64,000 nucleotides of DNA from Prinsepia uniflora (Eukaryota > Streptophyta > Magnoliopsida > Rosales > Rosaceae). Made by a program: the position numbers and the translations under genes. The stretch spans positions 37,487,742 to 37,551,741 of the forward strand of contig CM064873.1 of assembly GCA_032719365.1 (NCBI GenBank), read 5' to 3'. Below the pieces are notes generated by a model that saw nothing but the letters and a program-made list of their open reading frames with translations, was not told the DNA's origin and searched no databases. Shown one piece after another: positions 34,813-46,744 of the stretch. Position 1 is the first letter of the stretch; every line of letters begins with the position of its first letter.

Positions 34813-36892
34813 TTGTGATGACGATGAGTCACGAGTAGGGATGTGACTCCGTCGAGATGGGCCTATGTTCAGTATCTGTGATCTGGTAGTGAATCTCAGA
34901 TAGAGTCGGACTAGATGAGATCCATCAGTAGTTGAGACGTGATAATCGAGTAGTAATAGACCACATCCTTTGGATGTACATAAACAATATAAGCCGATAG
35001 ACGAACTTGGTAGTGAATTAGACTGGTTACGGACATGTGGTTGATGTCCGAGTGTGTTGGTTTCGACATGGTTGGAACTTCGGAATCGAGAGAGGTTGTG
35101 TTTGAGGCGACGAGGGGAGTGCTTGATTCCCCATTAGTAATGGGTATTTCAAAGTCATTGAGGGTGACTTCTCATGTTCTGCCATGTCAGATGATGATTG
35201 TTATCACCAGTACGTTGAGCGTGTATTGGTGGGTGGACCCGTGATTTCTTTTGGGTCCTCAGGAGGAGTTGGGTATTTCGAAGTTAGGTGGATGAGATTT
35301 CTCATTTTCTGCTTGGTGGCAGATGATGTTGGGTTACATGACGTGCTGAGTGCAGCGAGTTTTGTTTGCATTCACGTACGATGAATTTTGATGTCACCAT
35401 ATTGGGTCATCCTTGGTTTTCCCTTGGGGGGGTGACGAGGATCGATATGAGGTAATTGGAGAGAACCTACAGTCTCGATGTGTCTCGTCATTGACTGATA
35501 TGTTTAGATGTTGGAATTGGTTGAGGAGTGATGTGACTGACGAAGGATTCAAGAGGGTGTAAGACCCTATGATCAAATTTCAGGTGGATTTTTAGCTGAG
35601 TGAACATGTTTGGATCCTAGGTGGATTTGGACTGTGATCTTGTTGATCAGGGACGGTGGAGAGTTTATTGCCTTGTCTTAGATATTTGACTATGAAGACG
35701 ATGGGATTGAATTCTTTTTGTGGTTTATCCCGTATGGGTATTAATCGAACAAGTTGGTGTTCGACGAGGTCAGATTTGGTCAGCCTTAGATGTGTGATTG
35801 GTGGGATTGGCTTCCCTGTAAAGCCAATCGATCATAATGAGTTGGTAATTGAGTAAGCAGGTAACCGATAGGTTTGGAGTTGGTACGTCTCGGTAGACGT
35901 GGGTAAGATTAAATGCTCTTTTGGCATGAATGGGTACGCCTTGGTAGGCACGAGTCAGATTGGTGCGTGTTGGATTTCGTGATTAGGAGTAGACGTATTA
36001 ATGCTAATTGGGTGCCCGTGGGACTCGAAATGGATGATGGGTTGGAGTTGTTTATCTGTCTAGTAATGGATTGGACCGATTGACTCCAGAATTGAAACGT
36101 GATTAGCTACGATCTAGGTTGTAGGCTGGTTGGTGCATGGATGTACGTACCCTATACATTGTTTGAGGAACGATACTGGACAGGCTGGTGGTGCCTGTGA
36201 CGGTACATAGGATATACTAGGAGTACGTTGGTAAGGGTGTTAGTAGTTAGCCTAGTCCCAGGATAATTGGATTAGTTGAAGACGTGGACTGGACATTGGA
36301 TAGTATGCGCTGGGCTAGAGTGATTTTGATGGGTTCGGGGATTGTATGAGCAGGTGCTCAGAGTTGTGGATGGCTAGTGGAACCCTAGAGTTGCGGTGTG
36401 TTATCACTAATGGATGGGTATTCAATGGGGTTCAGTTACACATAGGTCGAATGATCTGTTGGTATAGGTATACTCAGGCTGAGTGAGTTGGGGGTTAGTG
36501 TATCCATAAGTGAGTATAATTTTAGTTTTCGACTGGCGACTGTCAAGTGATGACAGTTTGGCGGGATGTGTCAATGTGGTTCGATGAGAGAGATTTGGTG
36601 ACTCCCAGTGGGAGCAGACATCAGGATAGATTGGTGATTGAGAAAGGAACCGTCGAGTTGTTTGTGTCAGCGAAATGGTAGAATTGTCGGGTGGTATCAA
36701 CTCGGAACGTGTAATTACTATCACTCGACGTGGTCGAGTGTAGTTGATGAGACATGAGTGTTGGTGGAACGTCTGGTTGCAGACAAGTAACGTGCTGGTT
36801 AGTGGGTGTACAAGGGTACATTTGATGTGAGGTCGATTTTGCTTTCCACGAGGTGGTTGTAGAATCGGGATAGTTGGAATTTCGAGGAAAAT

Positions 36893-36908
36893 ATTTAAGG
36901 AAGGAAGG
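36893..36908 (+). other. Polypurine tract of element B
   Basis: AAGGAAGGAAGGC directly precedes the 3' LTR start (TATAACGACC, a TG to TA change). The preceding GAATTTCGAGGAAAATATTT equals the conserved 3' internal motif of A, C and F. Confidence 0.75.
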
Positions 36909-37485
36909 CTATAACGACCTGTCCCGAATTCTAGGATTAGATTAGTGACTAATGAAGGATTAGTGAGATTAATTGGTGATTAGTTGAGCGAAATCGGATG
37001 GACTGTGCAAAAGGACCGTTTTGCCCCTAGTCGTGGGTAAAATGTTAACGTCGCGAGTCCACAGACAGGCAGTACGTTGAAATCAAACGTCGAATGGAAA
37101 AGTTATGGTCACGGGAGGGAATCGGGGATTTAAGTCTCAGGATCCGAATAAAATATTAATTAATTCTGTTTGGTTAACTTAATAATGTGGGACCCTTGGA
37201 TGAGTGACAAGTGTCACTCATCCCATTGGTCATTATCCATAAAAAGTGGATCTAAGTAATTAAAATAATATTATCCTAATTATTTTATAATTAATTCAAC
37301 CCACCTCTCATCCCAGCCATTCATCTCTATCCCTTCCTCCCATCTCCACCGTCCATCTCTCTCTCATCTCATTATCATCATCAGCCATCATGCCTCTCAT
37401 TTTTACTTTCTTCAAATTGTGCCCACCTTTGTCACATAAACACCACCACAGACTTGTCATCTTATGTGATCAACTATGAGGACTG
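36909..37485 (+). mobile_element. Element B 3' LTR, segment 1
   Basis: Starts TATAACGACCTGTCCCGAAT and follows the 5' LTR, with extra sequence at 37050-37320 that the 5' copy has lost (the 5' copy jumps from the ACACGTTGAAA zone to the CT-rich zone near 31780). It ends at GACTG, the target duplication of element C. Confidence 0.85.
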
Positions 37486-40029
37486 TGACAGGACCCGCCC
37501 CGATCCCCCAGGGACCACAAGTGGATGTGCCCTGCTCCCGTCTGACACCCGAACGAACATACCAATTTTAACCTTTAAAGTTCAAATGCAAAAATATCCA
37601 AAATAAAGTCATACATAAAATCCGAATTGAAAAGATGTCAGACAGGGGATAATGTCCAAAAATACAAGTTCTGAGCACGACTTTAAGTTATCCTGCGGGC
37701 TAACCTACCTAACAGGGGGTTCAGGTGCGCAGTGTAGATCTATGCCTCTACCTCAGGATCCTCTTCAACCTCAGTAGCACGGCCTGGAGGGGTCGACAAA
37801 AACATTAAGGGTGAGTCGGCCGAAACTCAAAGTTTATAAAACAGTTCAACAAATAAAAACATAAACTTTTACCCCTCCGTTTTCTAAACATGCATGCATT
37901 AGTATTTAAAACCATAACATCATATAAGATACCGCAAGCCATATAATAAAACCACAAACATCACCTCAGCCACTGCACTATACACCCCAACCCTGACATC
38001 CCAGATGTCCGACGTCCCTGACGTCCAATAAGGTCATAGTCCCAAGGCTACGCATGCCACTCGCGGTCTCAATCCCGAGTCCATTCCCCGAACCCAGTCA
38101 TGCTACGGCTTCCCAGATGCCTGATGTCCCTGACGTCCAATCATAGCAATCCTGCTCCTTAGTCATCGTACGGTCCAGTCACTCCGTAGAATGACCCCTC
38201 GCAGGCATTGCGCCGTGACCACTCCGGGGTACCCACATCCGGAGGAGACAGTATCACACAGGTAGATCTATACAGTGCAGTACCAAAGATCGACATCCAC
38301 ATACATAAATATATATATATCATCCAAGACAATACTTAAATTTCACCAAACGGGTCTCAAGCCCAAACATCGTAAATCGTGTCATAGCCCTAACTCAAGA
38401 TAATCGAAACCCTTGCTTGATTCACACACATATATATAAGTAAAAATAGTTATGCATGCAATGGTTTAATCAAATCGGGGCCCACTCACAGTAGAATCCT
38501 GTTGCAAAACTGAGCATATAACCTCGTCCTAGTACTATTGTACGACTCCTGTCATGTCCATGTCACACGTAAGGGTCACTACAAGTCCTTAACATTCAAC
38601 CATGAAATCCTAGACTGAAACCGACCAGGGAAAGCCGCTAGAACACGCTACCCGAGGAAATAGACCCTATTTTGACCAACTTCACTATCTCCGATTGACT
38701 CGAAATTTAGCTAAAAATGTTCAATAAACTGAAAGGATGAAAACTCAAGTTGACAGTGACCGGAGATAAGGCCTCACGCGCCCTCACGGGCCGTTCAAAG
38801 TGGCTGCGCGTGAAAGCCACGCGTCATGCACTGTAGCTACAGTGTCATCGTCCTTGCCTGAATGCCTATTAAACGGGTCCCAAACCCGCGACTCAACCCA
38901 GCCAAATCCCCATCAATTCTTACTCGAATCTCTTCCTTTTTCCACCTAAAACCTTCCTTAGCCTTTTAATTTAAGTTCCCATTCATTAATTAACTTCAAA
39001 AAGTCCTAAATCGACCATTCGACCCATGATCAAACAAACGGGTCAACCGTTGTCCTTCACTCAACTCAACTCCATTTCGAAATTAACTTAACCTGAAGCT
39101 TACTAGGACCTAAACGAACTCTAACACACAACCAATTTCGCAAATCCTCACCTGTAAGTGGTCGTCCTCGGGTCTGAAATTCCTTCGAAAATGGAACTTG
39201 GGTTCCTGGCCAAACCGTGGTCGATTCTCTTCAAGAGTGATACGGTTGAACTCCAAATGGTCCCAGAAAGCTGTTTCAATCCTTGGTTTTGTTCCTCTCG
39301 CCTCACAAATCAAAACTCGATTTTTTCCTCTAATTTCCAAATTGTCCGAACTTTGTTTCCTCTCAAGCTCTTAGTCTCTCTTCTTCAGAAATGATCCTCT
39401 CTCACTCCCTATAATCGAAACAAGCCTCATAGCAACCATAGGAATCTGTCAGGCCTCTCTGGAAATTGTTTCCCGCAACGGTCCCAAACTAGTTAAAAAT
39501 GGTGCTCGTGCACTGGTTATTTGTCCCAACCATACCAAAACGTTCCCATTACCTCAAAACCAATAAACTAATCTCTTGTCCAGCCATTATCACAGTTAAA
39601 CAATTGCTTGATCAAAACAACCAAGCACGGTGGTGCAGGTCCTGTTTCCACGGTTTTCAAACAGTAACCCCCTACAAAATTACTATTTTGCCCTTCTGCA
39701 CAAAATTACCAAAATGCCTTTCTCTTTCTAGGCCCGTAACTCATCCGTCCGGTGTCCGTTTTCAGCGTGCTGCCTGTCGATGGACTCAGGGCATCGAGAC
39801 CTACCTAACGGTCCTCGAATTGTGTGAAAAGTAGTGGTCAATCAAAAAGTCAGCATTTTCCCCCTTTTCGTCCGAATTACGAAAATGCCCTTGAACTTTC
39901 GCACGTCAACGTCCATTTGACCTACCAATCAAAAAGTCAACAATTTGACCATACTATTCACAAGGGTAAAAATGTCATTTCATTTATTCTTTTACAAAAT
40001 TACATTCTTCGACTTTCTGGGGCGTTACA
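37486..40029 (-). mobile_element. Element C 3' LTR
   Basis: Minus-strand start TGTAACGCCCCAGAAAGTCG at 40029; end GGGGCGGGTCCTGTCA at 37486. It lacks about 80 bases present in the 5' LTR (46530-46615): the 5' LTR reads CGCACGTCATAAC ... CAGTCAACGTCC where this one reads CGCACGTCAACGTCC, so the loss lies between GTCA repeats. Donor-like CAG/GTGAGG at 39151 and acceptor-like CCCTCCAG at 37784 (minus strand). Confidence 0.92.
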
Positions 40030-40043
40030 ACCTCCCCCCCTTA
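40030..40043 (-). other. Polypurine tract of element C
   Basis: On minus, TAAGGGGGGGAGGT directly precedes the 3' LTR, after the conserved AATTTCGGGACGAAATTTCC motif. Confidence 0.9.
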
Positions 40044-40063
40044 GGAAATTTCGTCCCGAAATT

Positions 40064-40306
40064 TTAAGGAAACAAGTATGGAAATTGGTCTCGCATCTGT
40101 GTCTCGGGTTCCCATGTGGCTTCCTCCAGATTCTGGTTCCTCCAGAGAACCATTACTAGGGGAATGGTCTTCCGACGGAGTACCTTATCTTTTCGATCCA
40201 AAATCTCCACCGGCTGTTCTTCAAAACTTAAGTCTTCTCGGAGTTCGATGGGTTGCTCATCCAGTACATGAGAGACATCATACACATACTTCCGTAGCAT
40301 CGACAC
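40064..40306 (-). pseudogene. Element C chromodomain at the integrase C-terminus
   Basis: The frame reads MLRKYVYDVSHVLDEQPIEL, then EEQPVEILDRKDKVLRRKTI and VLWRNQNLEEATWEPETQM. The KVLRRK...VKVLWRN...EEATWE pattern is the chromodomain-type tail of Tekay/Del elements, which in active relatives can direct insertion to heterochromatin. It lies in a different frame from RT because of upstream indels. It is the best single evidence for the clade. Confidence 0.92.
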
Positions 40307-40376
40307 GTGGAATACATCGTGGACTTTAGAAAGTTCTGGAGGTAGTGCTAATCTATAAGCAACCTAGCCAATCCTC

Positions 40377-40917
40377 TCAACAATCAAAGTATCCAAAACG
40401 GATAATCCCTTTCCATGGAGATAGCTTCAGGAAATCAAAGTCTCCAACTTCAAATTCCATGTCTCGAATCCATTGACCAGCATAACTCTTTTGGCGATCC
40501 TGCGCCGCTTTCAATCTTTCTCTGATAATACGGATTGTTTCCTGGGTTATGTCCATCAAATCCGGCCCTACTGCCGCTCGCTCTCCTATCTCCATCCAAC
40601 ATATAGGTGTTCTGTACCGTCGACCCTATAGTGTCTCGTAGGGTGTCATCCCGATACTTGCCTGATAACTGTTGTTGTATGCGAATTCCATTAACGGCAA
40701 ATGAGTATCCCACGAATCCTGAAACTGTAGCACACAAGACCTCATCATGTCCTCCAGGGTCGGAATGGTCCTTTCTGACTATCCATCGGTCTGTGGATGG
40801 AACGCAGTACTGAAATGTACATTTGTACCCAAGGTGGTTTGTAAACTCCGCCAGAACCTGGAAGTGAAACGCGGATCGCGATCAGACACTATCGGCTCGG
40901 ATGGTAAAATCCTGCCT
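40377..40917 (-). pseudogene. Element C integrase, internally deleted
   Basis: Only the second half of the core remains: SDRDPRFTSRFW (40850-40886) with the second catalytic Asp, DGQSERT (about 40780, Gln now a stop) with the Glu, NNSYQ-type wording in a shifted frame, and RERLKAAQDRQKSYAGQWIR. The zinc-binding region and the first Asp, which should lie between the RNase H end at 40918 and here, are gone: some 150-200 residues. This alone would prevent integration by its own enzyme. Confidence 0.88.
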
Positions 40918-42365
40918 TTAACCCGCTTCGACCTCAATCCTATAGATACAAAGTGTTGGATCCTGAAATTGTGCTTCGAGGATCCGATCGATTAACACTG
41001 GTCGCACATGGAAACTGGCTAACAAAGCTCCTTGCTCGTCTGTCCCCAGTATATCTCTAGCCTTCCGGAGTTCCACTAACAAAGGGAGATACACCATCCT
41101 CAAGTGTGAAACTGATCCCGCTGATTTCCTGCTGAGCGCATCTACCACCTCATTTCCCTTACCCGGATGGTACTCAATTGTACAGTAATAATCCTTTATT
41201 AGCTCCAACCATCTCCGTTGTCTCATGTTAAGCTCCTTCTGGGTGAATAGATACTTTAGGCTCTGGTGGTCGGTGTATATCATGCACGTCGCACCGAATA
41301 GGTAATGTCCCCAGATTTTTAGAGCGTGAACCACCGCTGCCAACTCTAAGTCATAGGTAGGGTAGTTCAATTCATGAGTCTTTAGCTGCCGTGATGCGTA
41401 AGCGATAACCTTACCATTCTGCATTAACACGTAGCCCAACCCTTGTAGCGATGCATCACTAAAGACCACGAACTCTCCACTGTTATCTGGCAATGCAAAG
41501 ACGGGTGCAGTAGTCAATCGATACTTCAATTCCTGGAAACTCTGTTCACACTGCTCGTCCCAAATGAACTTTACCCCTTTTCTAGTCAATAGAGTCAACG
41601 GTGCAACAATTTTGGAGAATCCCTCCACGAATCTCCTATAGTAACCTGCTAACCCGACAAAACTCCGTACCTCTGTCACAGTTGTTGGTCTGGCCCAGTT
41701 AGTCACCGTTTTTGTCTTCTGGGGATCCAGGCTAATCCCATCTGCCGATATCACATGTCCCAAAAAACCAATACTGCTCAGCCAAAACTGGCACTTACTC
41801 AACTTGGCGTACAACTGTTTCTGTCTCAGTTTCCCTAACACCAACTGTAGGTGTTTCTCATGTGCTCTGACACTCCTTGAGTACACTAGGACATCGTCAA
41901 TGAACACGATCACAAATTTATCCAAGTAAGATCGGAAGACCCTGTTCATCAGATCCATGAATGCTGCTGGAGCATTTGTCAAGCCGAAAGGCATCACTAG
42001 GAACTCATATTGTCCGTATCAGGTCTGAAATGCCGTCTTCGGAACATCCTCCTCCGCAATTCTCAGCTGGTGATACTCAGACTGTAAATCAATCTTCAAG
42101 AAGCACCGTGCTCCCCGTAACTGGTCGAATAGATCATTAATCATGGGTAAAGGGTATTGGTTCCTCAGCGTCACTTTGTTGGGTTGTCAATAATCCACAC
42201 ACAATCGGAGGCTCCCCTCCTTCTTCTTTACGAATAGCACTAGTGCTCCCCACGGTGATGTACATGGTCGGATGAATCCCAAATCCACCAATCCCTGCAA
42301 CTGAGTCTTGAGTTCCCATAACTCGGCCGGCACCATCCGATAAGGTGCCTGGGATATAGGTCGGG
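40918..42365 (-). pseudogene. Element C reverse transcriptase and RNase H
   Basis: In one frame from 42489 to 40918 with two stops: PISQAPYRMVPAELWELKTQ, SLRLCVDY then stop (CGA to TGA), ARCFLKIDLQSEYHQLR, a second stop (FQT*YGQYE), FLVMPFGLTNAPAAFMDLMN, and VIVFIDDVLVYS with the intact catalytic FIDD. RNase H follows: SDASLQGLGYVLM, YDLELAAVVHALKIWGHYLF, IYTDHQSLKYLFTQKELNMR and EVVDALSRKS, with its Asp, Glu and Asp residues present. The open 359-residue stretch at 40918-41997 is the longest in the window. Confidence 0.95.
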
Positions 42366-42979
42366 GTACCAGGGAGTAGTTCAATTGTAAACTCGATCTC
42401 CCGCTGTGGTGGTAATCCAGGTAAGTCTTCCGGAAACACATCCGGAAACTCTTGCACCACTGGTATCTCCTCGACATTCGAAGTATCAACGTGCTCCGTC
42501 ACGACATGCGCCAGATAATCTTGGCATCTTTTCCGTAGGAGTTTGGTAGCGGCAAACGAATAAATTACTTCAGGAAGTGAACCGTCACGCTCCCTCTGAA
42601 AGATAACCTCCGGCAAACCCGGACTTCGCAGAATCACTTGCCTACTACAGCAACAAATGAGCGACCCATGCTCCGATAACCAATCCATCCCTAAAATCAC
42701 ATCGAAGTAATGTATATCCATAATGATTAAATCCGCTGGTAGATCCACATCCTCTACCCTCACCGGGCACCTCCGAATCACCTGATTCACCAAGTACACG
42801 ATTCCCATCGGTGTGCCGACGCCCATCTCGCTATCTAAAGCTGATACCTCACAAGCTAGCATACTCGCACAACTCCTCGCAATAAAAGAGTGAGTAGCCC
42901 CCGCATCCATCAATACACGTACAAGAAGGTTTGAGATATGAAGAGTACCTGTAACCACACCTGGGGCTGTCCTGGCCTG
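42366..42979 (-). pseudogene. Element C aspartic protease
   Basis: VRVLMDAGATHSFIARSCAS has the catalytic Asp in the form DAGATHSFI (DSGATHS in many relatives), followed by DLIIMDIHYFDVILGMDWLS, the second conserved protease block. The link to RT, EFPDVFPEDLPGLPPQREIE, ends in a frameshift near 42365. A TAG stop at about 42980 separates it from gag; both keep the same frame. Confidence 0.92.
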
Positions 42980-44014
42980 CTACTGAGTCACTGCCAATAC
43001 ACGAGCCCTGGGTCCTGTAGTCTGTCCGCGCCCACGCAAGCTACTCTCAGCACCATGGTTACCTCCCTGTCCTCGACCTACGACAGTGTTGGAAGCTGAA
43101 CTCTGCACAGCACTGGAGCCCCCTGCATCTTTGCTCCTAGACAACAGTGGGCAATCTCGGGCATAGTGGCCCACTCCTCCACAAGCAAAGCAATTGACTG
43201 TCCTCGGCCTGTCCGAAGACCCACCAGATGCACCACTCCAAGATGAATGATGTCCTGCGCTAGACCTCGATCCTGTCCTCTGAGAGCTCCCATGTCGACC
43301 CGACTAGCCACGACCTTGTGAAGATGAAGGTACTCCTCTGTAACTTCCTCCCTTTGTGTTCCTCTGGCCCATTGGTCCAAGGTATGGATGATCCCGACGT
43401 CGCCCCTCGCCTGAAGGCTGTCGTGCCTGGTGTACCGCCAGACTGGCCTCTACACGAACCGTTGCGTCGACCATGTCTCTCAGAGTAGCGTGACTGGAAG
43501 CTGTCACACCTGCCTGAATCTCCCCTCGGAGTCAAAGTTCAAGCCTCTGAAACTTGTCTTCCTCCATGCTCACAAATGCTGCCGCGAACCTAGAAGGTTT
43601 CACAAAGGACTGCTCATAGTCCGTAACAGACATATCTCTGTGCTCCAGCCGTAGGAATTCTGCCTCCCGAGCAGCGCGAAATGATCGCGGGTAGTACTGA
43701 TCCAAGAATCTGGTACGAAATACTTCCCAGGTAGTAGTGTGGACGGACCATCCTGACATCTCTAGGCTGTGCCACCACCGGTAGGCCCCGCCTTCCAGTA
43801 GGAAGGTCGCCAATGTCATCCGCTCGCCCGGTGGGCAGTGCATCACCGTAAAAATCCTTTCCCACCTAGCAATCTATTCGTAGGCATCCTCGGGGTCTGA
43901 TCCCCCGCTAAGATGAGTGGCTCCTAAACGTTGAGCCCGTTCGATACTTGCGCATTCCATTTCTCTCGCTACTTCCTCGTCAATCCGTGCGTGTGGAATT
44001 CTCCTTGGAGGCAT
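42980..44014 (-). pseudogene. Element C gag
   Basis: The start MPPRRIPHARIDEEVAREME at 44014 suits gag. Next come ERIFTVMHCPPGERMTLATF, LLEGGAYRWWHSLEMSGW, RTRFLDQYYPRSFRAAREAE and the RLEHRDMSVTDYEQSFVKPS capsid block (43532-43846). The zinc knuckle CFACGGVGHYARDC (about 43145-43190) has all four CCHC residues. Three in-frame stops interrupt it: a TAG after DAYE, a TGA after FQRLEL (an Arg codon CGA in relatives) and a TAG near 43303. Otherwise the frame holds into protease. Confidence 0.93.
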
Positions 44015-44111
44015 AACCAACTATTAAGAGGCATAGATTAGATAACATTATCTTTAAATTTGAAAAGTACCTAATACTGACCGCTAGTCTAGGATGTTGA
44101 CCACAACCTAG

Positions 44112-44124
44112 TGCTCTGATAGCA
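44112..44124 (-). other. Element C primer binding site, tRNA-iMet type
   Basis: Minus-strand TGCTATCAGAGCA, three bases after the 5' LTR end, is one change from TGGTATCAGAGC. Confidence 0.85.
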
Positions 44125-44127
44125 AGC

Positions 44128-46744
44128 TGACAAGACCCGCCCCGATCCCCTTGGGACCATAAGGGGATGTGCCCTGCTCTCATCTGACACCCGTACGAAC
44201 ATACCAATTTTAACCTTTAAAGTTCAAATGCATAAATATCCAAAATAAAGTCATACATAAAATCCGAATTCAAAAGATGTCAGACAAGGGATAATGTCCA
44301 AAAATACATGTTCTGAGCACGACTCTAAGCTATCCTGCAGGCTTACCTACCCAACAGGGGGTTCAGGTGCTCAGTGTAGATCTATGCCTTTGCCTCAGGA
44401 TCCTCTTCAACCTCAGTAGCACGGCTTGGGGGGGTCAAAAAAAATATTAAGGGTGAGTGGGCCGAAACTCAACGTTTGTAAAATAGTTCAACAAATAAAA
44501 ACATAAACTTTTACCCCTCCGTTTTCCAAACATGCATGCATTAGTATTTAAAACCATAACATCATATAAGATACCGCAAGCCATATAATAAAACCATAAA
44601 CATCACCTCAGCCACTACACTATACACCCCAACCTTGACATCCCTGACGTCCAATAAGGTCACAGTCCCAAGGCTACACGTGCCACTCAGGGTCTCAATC
44701 CCGAGTCCAAACCCCCAACCCAGTCTGGGTACGGCATCCCAGATGCCTGACGGCCCAGACGTCTAATCATAGCAATCCTGCTCCTGACTCATCCTACAGT
44801 CCGGTCCCTCCGTAGAATGACCCCTCGTAGGCGTTGCGTCGTGAACACTTCGGGGTACCCACATCCAGAGGAGACAATATCACACGGGTAGATCTATACA
44901 GTGCAGTACCAAAGATCGACATCCACATACATAAATATATATATAATCCAAAACAATACTAAAATTTCACTAGATGGGTCTCAAGCCCAAACATCGTAAA
45001 TCGTGTCATAGCCATAACTCAAGATAATCTAAACCTTTGCTTGATTCACACACACACACATATATATATAAGTGAAAATAGTTATGCATACAAGGGTTTA
45101 ATGAAATTGGGGCCCACGAACAGTACAATCCTACTGTAAAACTGAGCGTATAACCTCGTCCTGGTACTATTGTACGATTCCTGTCATGTCCAAGTCACAC
45201 GTAAGGGTCACTACAAGTCCTTAACATTCAACCATGAAATCCTAGACTACAACCGGCCCGGGAAAGCCGCTCAAACATGCTTCCTGAGGCAATAGACCAT
45301 ATTTTGACCAACTTAACTATCTCCGATCAACTCGAAATTTAACTCAAAATGTTCAATGAATTGAAAGGATGAAAACTCAAGTTCACCATGATAGGAGATA
45401 AGGCCTCACGCGCCCTCACGCGCCGCCCAAAGTGGCTGCGCTTGAAAGCCATGCGCCATGCACTGTAGCTACAATGTCATCGTCCTTGCCCGAATGCCTG
45501 TTAAACGGGTCCCAAACCCGCGACTCAACCCGGCAAAATCCCCATCAATTCTTACTCGAATCTGTTCCTTTTTCCACCGAAAACCTTCCAAAGCCTTTTA
45601 ATTTAAGTTCCCATTCATTAATTAACTTCAAAGAGTCCTAAATCGACCATTCGACCCGTGATCAAACAAACTGGTCAACCGTTGTCCTTCACTCAACTCA
45701 ACTCCATTTCCAAATTAACTTAACCTGAAGCTTACTAGGACCGAAACGAACTCTAAAACACAACCAAATTCTCAAATCCTCACCTGGAAGTCATCGTCCT
45801 CAGGTCTGAAATTCCTTCGAAAATGGAACTTGGGTTCTTGGCCAAACCGTGGTCGAGTCTCTTCAGGAGTGATACAGTTGAACTCCAAATGGTCCCAGAA
45901 AGTTGTTTCAATCCTTGGTTTTGTTCCTCTCGCCTCACAAATCAAAACTCGATTTTCCCTCCAATTTCCAAATTCTCCGAACTCTATTTTCTCTCAAGCT
46001 CTTAGTCTTTCTTCTTCGGAAATGATCCTCTCTCACTCCCTATAACCGAAACAGGCCTCACAGCAACCAAAGGAATCTCTCAGGCCTCTCTGGAAATTGT
46101 TTCCCGCAACGATCCCAAACCAGTTAAAAATGGTGCCCGTGCACTGGTTATCTGTCCCAGCCATACCAAAACATTCCCATTACCTCAAAACCAATAAACT
46201 AATCTCTTGTCCAGCCACTAACACGGTTAAACAATTTCTTGATCAGAACAACCAAGCACGGTGGTGCAGGTCTTGTTTCCACGGTTTTCAAACAGTACCC
46301 CCTGCAGAATTACTATTTTGCCCTTCTCCATAAAATTACCAAAATGCCCCTCTCTTTCTAGGCCTGTAACACATCCGTCCGATGTCCGTTTTCAGCGTGT
46401 CGTCTGTCTACGAACTTAGGGTATCGAGACCTACCTAACGGTCCTCGAATTGTGTGAAAACTAGTGGTTAATCAAAAAGTCAACATTTTCCCCCTTTTCG
46501 TCTGAATTACGAAAATGCCCTTGAACTTCCGCACGTCATAACTTCTTCCCTGATTGTCGGAATTGGATGTGCCACCTGTCTATGTACTCGTGACATCCCA
46601 AACTACGTCACGATCATCAGTCAACGTCCATTTGACCTACCAATCAAAAAGTCAACAATTTGACCATACTATTCATAAGGGTAAAAACGTCATTTCATTT
46701 ATTCTTTTACAAAATTACATTCTTTAACTTTCTGGGGCGTTACA
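44128..46744 (-). mobile_element. Element C 5' LTR
   Basis: Starts TGTAACGCCCCAGAAAGTTA at 46744 and ends GGGGCGGGTCTTGTCA at 44128. It pairs with the 3' LTR over its whole length, with scattered single-base changes and the 80-base difference described there, so the insertion is not recent. It contains AC and TA dinucleotide runs at 45046-45071. Confidence 0.92.

Larger units (their letters stand above)
33894..36908 (+). other. Element B non-coding internal region
   Basis: I find no gag, protease, RT or integrase wording in any frame, and all ORFs are short. Blocks match the inverted internal region of A: for example, TTCTCATTTTCTGC with nearby AATTTTGATGTCA (35300-35400) matches 52600-52690, and ACGAGAGTGGTTAT (34538) matches about 53040. 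Shared order between two independent copies argues for an inherited non-coding domain, not two separate losses of coding sequence. Confidence 0.75.
37486..46744 (-). mobile_element. Element C: near-complete Tekay-type chromovirus
   Basis: It has two LTRs, a primer site, a polypurine tract and a gag-pro-pol region ending in a chromodomain, with a perfect target duplication GACTG (37481-37485 and 46745-46749). The flanks join into the same sequence as the uninterrupted B 5' LTR at 31944-31970, which confirms the insertion. One long frame runs from gag to RT, as in Tekay elements, but with in-frame stops, one frameshift near 42365 and a large integrase deletion. It is the deepest and so the youngest element in this stack with coding sequence. 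Confidence 0.94.

Noticed and set aside
33894..36908. Hidden gag-pol in the internal region of B
   Set aside because: No RT, RNase H, protease, integrase or zinc-knuckle motif was found in any frame on reading.
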